Shown here: positions 57,607-64,000 of the stretch, in pieces
Numbering within the stretch: the first letter of the stretch is position 1
How the letters are laid out: every line of letters begins with the position of its first letter
NCBI RefSeq assembly: GCF_002285265.1
Contig: NZ_NSJB01000011.1
Location: forward strand, 1-64,000
Direction of reading: 5' to 3'
DNA from: Vandammella animalimorsus
Lineage (GTDB): Bacteria; Pseudomonadota; Gammaproteobacteria; Burkholderiales; Burkholderiaceae_C
Length of the DNA stretch: 64,000 nucleotides
Made by a program: the position numbers and the translations under genes
Notes under the pieces: generated by a model
The model's input: only the letters and a program-made list of their open reading frames with translations
The model's database searches: none
Told to the model about the DNA's origin: nothing

Positions 57607-59586
57607 TTACAGCTGCGTCTGCGGCGCGCTGTCCCAGCCGGCCTCGTAGTCGCGCGCCAGGCGTTGCAATTGCAGGCGCACGCTGGCGGCCATGGACAGG
57701 TAGTGCTTGGGGCCCAGCACCTGCCTGAGCTCGGCCTGCGTGGCGTAGCCCACGGCCTTGCGCTGGGTGCGGCGGATGTGCTGGCTGCGCTGCCAGCGGG
57801 CCTCGACGGCGGGCAGGTCTTGCGCGCAGACGATGGCGTCCTCGGGGTGCATCAGCATGTGCGCGGCAATCTTTTGCTGGTGGCGCTGCAGCACTTGCTG
57901 CACTGGCGTGCGGGCCGGCAGGCGCTCCAGATAGACCGGCGGCTCGTACTGGAAGGGCGAGGGGCTTTCCCACTGCGTGATGATGACGCTGCCCGATTCG
58001 AGCAGGGTTTCGCAGGTGAGCATGGCCTGGGTCTTCCATTGCCCGCGCAGGGCCTGCAGCGCAAAGCCCAGCAGGCCCGGCCATTGGGGCTTGACGACGA
58101 AGGCGGCCACGCCGGTCTCGCCGCGCGCGTCGGTGTAGATGCGCACCAGGGTGCGCTGGCCGAGCAGCTTGGACAGGCCGTTGGCCTCGGCATCGGCCAG
58201 GTGGCGCAGGCCGGCGGCGCTCAGGGCCGCGCCGATCTTGTCGATCAGGCGGCGCTGCCCGGCCGGGTAGTCGCCAGCTTGCACGGTGCGCAGGCCGCAG
58301 GCGCCCTTGTAGGCTTCGTTGAGGAACAGCTGGGCGATGGAGATGGCCTGCTGCGTGCGGGCGTCGCCGGCCTCGGCGCTGGCCGCGCCCTGGCTGGCGG
58401 GCGCGGTCTGCTTGCGCCTGAGGCTGCTGCGGCGTTTTTTCCCCTTCTCCGCGCTGGGCAGTTGAACGTGTTGCACGACCGTTTGCTGGGGCGCGTCTGG
58501 CTGCGGCTGCGCCGGGGCGCTGACTGCACCGGCCGCGTTGGCTGTGCTGGTGGCTGTACTGGCGTAGTGCGCTGCGTTTGTGTCTTCCGCCAGCTCGGCC
58601 TGGGCGGCGCTGGCCTGGGCCGCCGCCGGGGCGGGCTGGGCCTGTTGAGCCTGGCTGTGGGGGCCTTCGTCCAGGCTGTCGGCCAACGCCGTGCTCATGC
58701 CCTCGCAGGAGCAGGCTTCGCTGCTGCCGCCGCAGCCGCCTTCCTGCGAGCGGCGGAGCAGCTTTTGCACGTGGGCGTAGCCGGGGTGGCGCGGGTCCAT
58801 CAGCGCCAGCACGCGCTCGTAAGTGGCCACGGCCTGCTCGAACTGGCCCAGCTCGTGCAGGCACATGCCCACGCGGGTGGCGATGCTGGGCTGCTCGCTC
58901 AGCGCCAGGCAGCGCTGCCAGTCGGCGCAGGCGTGTTCCAGGCCTGCGCGCTCATAGTAGTGCCCGTGCGAGGTGCGCACCACTTGCTCGGGCGGCAGCT
59001 GCGCGGCCTGGGCCGGCTCGAGCAGGGCCAGCTGGCGCAGGCGGTGCGCGCGCTGCTTGAGCAGGTCGATGCGATCAGGCGCGAGGGCGATGGCGCGCTC
59101 GAGCAGCAGCTGGGCCTCGCGCAGTTTTTCCGCTGGCGGCGCGGGCTGCTGCGCCAGGGTCTGGGCCAGCAGCGCCAGCACGTCGGCGTTGTCGGGCTCC
59201 AGGGCGCGCAGGCGGCGCAGCAGCGCCTCGTTGCGACGCGCCACATGGCGGTCGAGCTCTTGCTGGCGCTCTTGCAAGGCTGCGGCCTCGGCCGCGTCCA
59301 GGGCGCTGGTGTCGATGTCCAGCCGATCGCCGCGCTGGCCCACGCGCACCTGCAGCAGCGCGGCCTGTACGTGGTCGGGCCGGTGCTTGAGCGTGGCCTG
59401 CAGCGCCTCGCGCAGTGCCTCGAGCCGGCCCAGCTGCTGCAGCAGGCAGGCGCGCTGCCAGTGCAGCTCGGCGTTCTGCGGCGCCTGGGCGCACAGGGCC
59501 TGGACGGCGTGCAGCTTGCGCTCCAGCAGGGCGCGCTGTTCGGCGTCGGCGGCTTCGATCGGCGGTGGCACGAAAGTGCTGACCAT
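57607..59586 (-). CDS. TPR-containing protein of unknown function
   Basis: A 659-aa protein. Residues 1-300 form helical TPR-like repeats (LHWQRACLLQQLGRLEALRE, CLALSEQPSIATRVGMCLHE, FEQAVATYERVLALMDPRHP). A cysteine cluster GGCGGSSEACSCEG (near residue 293) follows, then a 110-residue Ala/Gln/Thr-rich linker and a C-terminal domain of about 250 residues that I do not recognise. No signal peptide or membrane helix is seen. ATG 59586 has an AAGGAG Shine-Dalgarno sequence. It lies 208 bp after the AAA+/M41 gene and may be its adaptor or substrate receptor. Confidence 0.8.
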   Translation of the reverse strand: MVSTFVPPPIEAADAEQRALLERKLHAVQALCAQAPQNAELHWQRACLLQQLGRLEALREALQATLKHRPDHVQAALLQVRVGQRGDRLDIDTSALDAAEAAALQERQQELDRHVARRNEALLRRLRALEPDNADVLALLAQTLAQQPAPPAEKLREAQLLLERAIALAPDRIDLLKQRAHRLRQLALLEPAQAAQLPPEQVVRTSHGHYYERAGLEHACADWQRCLALSEQPSIATRVGMCLHELGQFEQAVATYERVLALMDPRHPGYAHVQKLLRRSQEGGCGGSSEACSCEGMSTALADSLDEGPHSQAQQAQPAPAAAQASAAQAELAEDTNAAHYASTATSTANAAGAVSAPAQPQPDAPQQTVVQHVQLPSAEKGKKRRSSLRRKQTAPASQGAASAEAGDARTQQAISIAQLFLNEAYKGACGLRTVQAGDYPAGQRRLIDKIGAALSAAGLRHLADAEANGLSKLLGQRTLVRIYTDARGETGVAAFVVKPQWPGLLGFALQALRGQWKTQAMLTCETLLESGSVIITQWESPSPFQYEPPVYLERLPARTPVQQVLQRHQQKIAAHMLMHPEDAIVCAQDLPAVEARWQRSQHIRRTQRKAVGYATQAELRQVLGPKHYLSMAASVRLQLQRLARDYEAGWDSAPQTQL

Positions 59587-59664
59587 GTTCCTCACTCCTT
59601 GGGCTCTTGTCTTGTATTGCAGCCTCTGGCGCGGGGCGCGCCAGAGGCCTTGCGAGGCGCATCA

Positions 59665-59679
59665 TAGAGCGTGTTGTGC
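59665..59679. repeat. Solo end of a REP-pair repeat
   Basis: TAGAGCGTGTTGTGC matches the left end of R2 and R4 at 14 of 15 positions and then diverges. It lies in the spacer between the TPR and AAA+/M41 genes. Confidence 0.4.
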
Positions 59680-59794
59680 ATTTTGCGCCCGATCTGGCGG
59701 CCTGGCGCTGTTGCTGCGCCGCCATGGATGGTCTGCGCGCATCGGCAGCCGAACACGGCGCGCGGTGATTCGTGCAGGCCTTGCCTGTGCCGCC

Positions 59795-61804
59795 TCAAGA
59801 GTTGGGCGTGTGCGCCCGGTCGCGCTGGGCAAAGGCTTGCAGGCGCTGGGCGTAGTCGGTCAGCACCATCGGGTCCTGCGGGGCCATGGGCACGCCCAGC
59901 AGCTCGGCCAGGCGCTGGCGGCCGAGCTCGCCGTGGCGCATCAGCTCGTCCACCAGGGCCAGCAGCTTTTGGCGGTGCGCGGTGATGAGCGCCGTGCTGC
60001 GCTGCATCTGCGTCTGCAGGATGGCTTCAATGGCCAGGTTGCTGGGCTGCACGTCGGTGTTGAGGTGCTCGTTCGTTTCGCTGGTCACATCGGTGCGCGC
60101 CAGGCGCTCGCCATAGCCGAGAAAGCGCACGAAGCGGCTGGCGTATTCGGTGGCGTGCTGGATGTCCTGCTCGGCGCCGCTGGAGCAAGCATCGGCGCCG
60201 AAGACCACGCCCTCGGCCGCGCGCCCGGCCAGGCAGACGGCGATGCGGTCCAGCCAGTTGCTGCGCGACCACGATTGCAGGTCGCTGAACATGGCGTAGC
60301 CGCCCTCGAAGCTGGCGACGTTGATGCGGATTTCCTGCGGCGCGCTGCCAAACAGCAGCGCATGCACCAGGCCGTGGCCGGCCTCGTGCACGGCCAGCAG
60401 GGCGCGAAAGTCGCTGAGCGTGCGCTGGCGCAGCGTGCGCACTTCAAAGGCCACGGGGCAGTGCAGCTGCTGGCCCTGCGCGTGCGCGCACAGGCTTTGG
60501 CCGTCCGCGCCCAGCCGCACCTCGACGGTGCTGCCCGCGGGCGCGCCCAGGCCCAGGGCCCAGACGGCGGCATTGACCAGCGGCGTGCCCAGCACGGCAT
60601 GCAGGGTGGAGAACAGCGGCCGCGTGCCCTGGGCGGGGAAGACGCCGTTGGCGTAAATCTCGCGGCGCACCTCGGGCGTGATGACAAAGTGCAGCCCGGT
60701 GCTGCGCTGCATTTGCTCGGTGTACTGCGCGCAGTGCTCGTCGATGATGCGCGTGTAGGCGGCGCGGTTGAGCGAGGGGTAGATCAGGTGCTGATTGCCC
60801 AGGCGCGCGACCTGCTCGGGCTTGAAGCGCCGCGCCAGCGCGCGTTTGACGTCGATGAGCGAGAGCCGCAGGCTGTGGCTGTGGAACACGTCGGCGTCGG
60901 TGTCGCAGTCCTCCACGCGCCGCGCCAGCGATTCGTACATTTCGTCCAGGTTGCCGCAGACGAAGATCAGCAGGCGGCTGTAGTCCGTCTCCCAGCTTTG
61001 CTCGCTGCCGCGCACGCGCGCCAGCTCCTGCTCGACGCGCTCGGGCGGCCAGGCCATGATCTCCAGCAGCGGCTCCTTGAGCTTGAGCGCGCGCTTGAGC
61101 GACTGGGCCTCGTAGGCGCTCACGCGCAGCGGCTTCTTGGCCTGCGCGCGGCGCTCGCCGGGGCTGCGCTGCTGCTCGTCGTAGCGCGCTTCGGCCAGGG
61201 TCGATTCCAGCTCGCCCAGGAAGGAGACCGAGGGCGGCAGACGCCCGTCCGAGAGCAGGGCCCAGACATCCTGATAGCGCTGCACTTCGACTTCCTGGCG
61301 TTGCTCGTTGAGGGTGCGGTAGCGCTGGAATTCGTCCAGCACCAGAATGCCCGGCTCGCCCTCGTCGATGCCCGAGCTCTCCAGAATGCGCGAGATGCTG
61401 CCAGCGCCGTGCCAGCTGCTGGTGCCGTGGGAGAAGCCGTCCATCTGCACTTCCACGAAGCGGTCGTAGAAGCCCAGCTTGCGCGCCAGCGAGCGCGTGA
61501 GCTGGGTTTTGCCCGTGCCGGTCAGCCCCCACAGGCAGACGATCACCGGGCGCTGGATCAGCTCGGGCATGACGTACCAGGCGCGGATGGTGTCGATCAC
61601 GCGGTCGATGATGGCGTCGATGCCAAACAGCTCCTGCTTGAGCTGCTGGGCGGCCTGCTGCAAAGCGTGGCTGCGCGCGGCCATGCGCTGCATCAGCTGC
61701 TGGCGCTCGGCGTCTTCTGCGGCGGGCAGGGCCGCTGCGTCTTGCCGTGCCGCGCTGGCTTTGTCTGTGTCGTTGCCTTTGTGTGGCTTGGTCTGCGATG
61801 TCAT
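59795..61804 (-). CDS. Clp-type AAA+ ATPase fused to FtsH-type M41 peptidase
   Basis: A 669-aa soluble protein with no membrane segment. The N-terminal half is an AAA+ module: Walker A GLTGTGKT (93-100), Walker B ILVLDEF (153-159), sensor-1-like LLIFVCGN (279-285) and a sensor-2-like GTRPL (393-397), closer to HslU/Clp ATPases than to FtsH. The C-terminal half is an M41-type zinc peptidase: HEAGHG (473-478) and the third ligand D547 in SSGAEQDIQHATEY. It should unfold and degrade proteins. I start at 61804 (MTSQTKPHKGND). Neighbours are a small ORF upstream and a TPR protein downstream. Confidence 0.85.
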   Translation of the reverse strand: MTSQTKPHKGNDTDKASAARQDAAALPAAEDAERQQLMQRMAARSHALQQAAQQLKQELFGIDAIIDRVIDTIRAWYVMPELIQRPVIVCLWGLTGTGKTQLTRSLARKLGFYDRFVEVQMDGFSHGTSSWHGAGSISRILESSGIDEGEPGILVLDEFQRYRTLNEQRQEVEVQRYQDVWALLSDGRLPPSVSFLGELESTLAEARYDEQQRSPGERRAQAKKPLRVSAYEAQSLKRALKLKEPLLEIMAWPPERVEQELARVRGSEQSWETDYSRLLIFVCGNLDEMYESLARRVEDCDTDADVFHSHSLRLSLIDVKRALARRFKPEQVARLGNQHLIYPSLNRAAYTRIIDEHCAQYTEQMQRSTGLHFVITPEVRREIYANGVFPAQGTRPLFSTLHAVLGTPLVNAAVWALGLGAPAGSTVEVRLGADGQSLCAHAQGQQLHCPVAFEVRTLRQRTLSDFRALLAVHEAGHGLVHALLFGSAPQEIRINVASFEGGYAMFSDLQSWSRSNWLDRIAVCLAGRAAEGVVFGADACSSGAEQDIQHATEYASRFVRFLGYGERLARTDVTSETNEHLNTDVQPSNLAIEAILQTQMQRSTALITAHRQKLLALVDELMRHGELGRQRLAELLGVPMAPQDPMVLTDYAQRLQAFAQRDRAHTPNS

Positions 61805-61870
61805 GGGCGTGAAGAGGCAGGCCAGAGCGCCGCCGCCTGGCCGCAATGTTTGGTTTTTGGGGCGAGGACG

Positions 61871-62104
61871 TTACTCGGCGCTGGCCCAGTCGCGTGTGCG
61901 GATGCTGCGCTGCAAGGCCATGCGCTCGGCCCGGCGCTGGGCGCCCTGGCTGCGCATGTGCTTGCCGCCAGCGCCTGTGCTGGCCTTGGCGGCCAGGGCC
62001 CGGGCATAGGGGTTGCGCACCGGCAGGCTGGCTGCAGGCAAGGTGTGCCGCGTCGGGCGGGATGTTTGGGCGCGGCTGGCGCCCGCAGTGGGGTTGGCAC
62101 GCAT
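61871..62104 (-). CDS. Small basic protein, hypothetical
   Basis: A 77-codon frame beginning MRANPTAGASRAQTSRPTRH and ending RTRDWASAE, with many Arg and Lys and no hydrophobic segment. A GGAG Shine-Dalgarno sequence stands at good distance from ATG 62104. It ends 66 bp before the AAA+/M41 gene on the same strand. The frame is open upstream, so a longer form is possible. Coding status is uncertain in this GC-rich DNA. Confidence 0.45.
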   Translation of the reverse strand: MRANPTAGASRAQTSRPTRHTLPAASLPVRNPYARALAAKASTGAGGKHMRSQGAQRRAERMALQRSIRTRDWASAE

Positions 62105-62406
62105 GTGCTGCTCCAGAAAGTCGAAAACCCTGGACAGAAGAACCTGCCAGGGTTTGCCCCGGCTGGGTGCGGCGGTGCGCATCCAGCCAGGGCGGTGTGG
62201 AGCGCACGAGTCAGTGAAGAGGCGAACAGAGCATGGGGCAGCTCTTGTGGATGAGGGGGGCGGGGGCTCAAGAAGGCGCGCATTGTGCCAAGCCCTGTGC
62301 CAGCAGGGCAAGGGCTGCTGGCGCTGAGGGGGCCGGCGGGGCCGGGGAAGGCAGGGCGGCTGTTGCTTTTGCGCAGCAGCGGGGGCGCAAAGTTGCCTTA
62401 CACGCG
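62105..62406. other. Intergenic stretch without a supported gene
   Basis: About 300 bp between the small basic ORF and the EamA transporter. Open frames cross it on both strands, but none has a ribosome-binding site and a recognisable start. No repeat of the families above and no clear terminator was seen. The promoter of the AAA+/M41 cassette is expected here but was not found. Confidence 0.5.
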
Positions 62407-63324
62407 CTACGGCCGCCGCCGGCGCGGGCGCCATTCGCTGACCAGCACGCCGATGACGATCAGCACCGCGCCGGCAATGGCCAGCGGCGGCAGGCGGTCG
62501 CCGGCGATGCGCCCGGCCACGCCGCCCCAGACGGGCTCGCCCGCGTAGATCAGCGTGGCGCGCGTGGGCGAGACGGTTTTCTGCGCCCAGTTCATGACCA
62601 GCTGGATGACGATGCTGGAGCAGGCCATGCCGACGGCTGCCAGCAGCCAGACCCAGGAGAAGGCCGGCACGGCCTCGCCCGCCAGCGGCATGGCCAGCCA
62701 GGCCAGCAGCCCGGCTGCCAGCAGCTGCACCACGGTCACGCGCCGCACGTCCACCTTGCCGGCAAAAAAGCCGATCAGGATGACTTCACCCGCAATGCCC
62801 AGCGCGCCCAGCAGGGTGGCCCACTCTCCCGCCTCCATCTGCAGGCCCAGGCCAGCCTCGGGCCCGGCCAGCAGCACCAGCCCGGTGAAGGCAAAGGCCA
62901 CGCCCAGCAGGCTCATGGCATGGGGCGGGCGGCGCAGCACCAGCCATTGCAGCAGCGGCACCAGCGGCACATACATGGCGGTGATGAAGGCCGATTGGCT
63001 GCTGCTGATGGTTTGCAGGCCATAGGTCTGCAGGCCGTAGCCGATGAAGATGCTGGCGCCGATGGCGCTGCCGGCGAGCAGCTCCTGGCGCGTCAGGCCG
63101 CGCATGGCGCGCCAGAAGACCAGCGCGCCCAGCAAGGCGGCGGTGACAAAGCGCAGGCCGACGAAGAACATTGGCCCGCTGTGGCGCATGGCCGCATGCA
63201 CGACGACGAAGGTCGTGCCCCAGACCATGGTGATGAGGATCAGCGCCAGCTCCTGGCGCGAAAACCAGGCGGGCCGGCAGGGCTGGCCGGCGCTGGGCGC
63301 TGGGGCTGGGGGCAGCACAGGCAT
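62407..63324 (-). CDS. EamA/DMT-superfamily transporter
   Basis: A 305-aa protein with about ten membrane helices and two EamA repeats. Landmarks are LILITMVWGTTFVVVHAAMR, FVGLRFVTAALLGALVFW, GYGLQTYGLQTISSSQSAFI and, in the second repeat, TRATLIYAGEPVWGGVAG. The tail is a run of arginines. It may export amino acids or related metabolites; the substrate is not evident. It follows nusB on the same strand after about 40 bp. Confidence 0.88.
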   Translation of the reverse strand: MPVLPPAPAPSAGQPCRPAWFSRQELALILITMVWGTTFVVVHAAMRHSGPMFFVGLRFVTAALLGALVFWRAMRGLTRQELLAGSAIGASIFIGYGLQTYGLQTISSSQSAFITAMYVPLVPLLQWLVLRRPPHAMSLLGVAFAFTGLVLLAGPEAGLGLQMEAGEWATLLGALGIAGEVILIGFFAGKVDVRRVTVVQLLAAGLLAWLAMPLAGEAVPAFSWVWLLAAVGMACSSIVIQLVMNWAQKTVSPTRATLIYAGEPVWGGVAGRIAGDRLPPLAIAGAVLIVIGVLVSEWRPRRRRP

Positions 63325-63363
63325 GGGAACAGGTGCAGCGGGAGAGCCGACCGCACGCCTGTG

Positions 63364-63837
63364 TCAGCGTTGCTGCGGCTGCTGGCCCAGCTCCAGCGGG
63401 CGCAGCTGGGCAGCCAGCGCGTGCAGCACGGCGTTGACGTATTTGTGGCCATCGGTGCCGCCAAAGGCCTTGGCCAGTTCCACGTATTCGTTGATGACGA
63501 CTTTCCAGGGCACGTCCGGCGCGTGCTGGAATTCGTACACGCCCATCCACATGATGGCGTGCTCGATGGGCGAGAGCTCGCCCAGCGGGCGGTCCAGCAC
63601 CGGGGCGATGGTGGCGTCCAGCGCGGCGGCCTGCTCGATGCAGCCGTGGAGCAGGGCGTCGTACAGCGCCGAGTCGGCCTTGTGAAAGCCGCTGAGGCCG
63701 CGCGTGAACTGGTCGATTTCGCGCGCCTCGTTCTTGCCCACCAGGCGTTGGTACAGAGCCTGCAGGGCAAATTCGCGCGCGCGGCTGCGGGCGCTTTTCT
63801 TGCTGCTGGGGGTGGGGGGCTGGGCAGCGGGGCTCAT
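63364..63837 (-). CDS. nusB: Transcription antitermination factor NusB
   Basis: NusB binds boxA RNA with S10 in rRNA antitermination (157 aa). The N-terminal tail is Ser/Lys-rich. [19 protein letters not shown] and the C-terminal [20 protein letters not shown] and [20 protein letters not shown] are typical. Its start overlaps the ribH stop (ATGA), the common ribH-nusB arrangement. Confidence 0.95.
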   Translation of the reverse strand: MSPAAQPPTPSSKKSARSRAREFALQALYQRLVGKNEAREIDQFTRGLSGFHKADSALYDALLHGCIEQAAALDATIAPVLDRPLGELSPIEHAIMWMGVYEFQHAPDVPWKVVINEYVELAKAFGGTDGHKYVNAVLHALAAQLRPLELGQQPQQR

Positions 63838-64000
63838 TCGTCCCCCATGGCGACCAGGCCAATCAGGTTGGCCATTTCGACGGCGGTGCGTGCGGCATCT
63901 GCGCCTTTTTCCGTCTGCCGCGCCACAGCCTGGGCCGTGTTCTCCACGGTCAGGATGGCGTTGGCGATGGGGATGCCGTAATCCAGGCCCACGCGCGTGA
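63834..64000 (-). CDS. ribH: 6,7-dimethyl-8-ribityllumazine synthase, C-terminal end (partial)
   Basis: The last roughly 55 codons of lumazine synthase, the penultimate riboflavin enzyme; the 5' part lies beyond the window. The frame reads [19 protein letters not shown], then [20 protein letters not shown] and ends LVAMGDE with TGA. The C-terminal block [13 protein letters not shown] is diagnostic. Confidence 0.92.
   Translation of the reverse strand, partial: TRVGLDYGIPIANAILTVENTAQAVARQTEKGADAARTAVEMANLIGLVAMGDE

Overview
The window is a high-GC stretch of a betaproteobacterial chromosome, most likely Burkholderiales and probably Comamonadaceae. The evidence is the gene order (tuf-rpsJ | rplC...rpsQ; polA next to a DUF2782 gene and thrB; algH-ruvX-pyrR-pyrB-pseudo-pyrC), the protein sequences and the very GC-rich codon use. 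I cannot name the genus. Almost everything is core chromosome; I see no prophage, insertion sequence with a transposase, CRISPR array, rRNA or tRNA.

Layout. 1-5830: end of tuf, rpsJ, then the rplC-D-W-B-rpsS-rplV-rpsC-rplP-rpmC-rpsQ operon. A terminator and a near-consensus promoter separate rpsJ from rplC. 5900-9840: hemE and priA, separated by 610 bp that carry a cluster of DnaA-box-like sequences. 9840-11280: repeats (REP pairs and a MITE-like element) around a secreted orphan protein. 11300-17270: nitroreductase, HAD phosphatase, polA, a DUF2782 protein, thrB. 17320-17521: a candidate small RNA between convergent thrB and dgt. 17565-20025: a long dGTPase of the type linked to phage defence, an orphan protein, a ferredoxin. 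20047-24832: iron-acquisition module (esterase, TonB-dependent receptor, AraC regulator) with a Fur-box-like site. 24848-28516: EamA transporter, LysR regulator, YciO, dcd. 28880-32727: three-gene membrane operon (DUF2157/DUF4401 - GDYXXLXY - orphan). 33323-44680: argF, argD, glmU, plsY, retropepsin-like protease, yajQ, murB, ArsC-like reductase, an ABC ATPase without its P-loop lysine, an AhpD-like protein, a pseudouridine synthase and trkH. 44771-52692: trkA, a D-threonine-aldolase-like enzyme, Yip1 protein, and the pyrimidine cluster pseudo-pyrC/pyrB/pyrR/ruvX/algH. 52863-57459: prfB with its programmed frameshift, rpiA, pyrD, argA. 57607-62104: an unusual cassette of a TPR protein, a Clp-type AAA+ ATPase fused to an FtsH-type M41 peptidase, and a small basic ORF. 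62407-64000: EamA transporter, nusB, end of ribH.

Functional links: pyrB, pseudo-pyrC, pyrR and pyrD serve UMP synthesis. argA, argD and argF serve arginine synthesis. trkH and trkA form one K+ uptake system. glmU and murB feed peptidoglycan synthesis. The receptor, esterase and AraC regulator should act together in ferric-siderophore use.

The best candidates for something undescribed are the AAA+/M41 fusion with its TPR partner, the DnaA-box cluster between hemE and priA, the candidate small RNA after thrB, and the dispersed repeat families, one of which supplies the C-terminus of a LysR gene. All positions and motifs were read by eye; no alignment, folding or database search was run.
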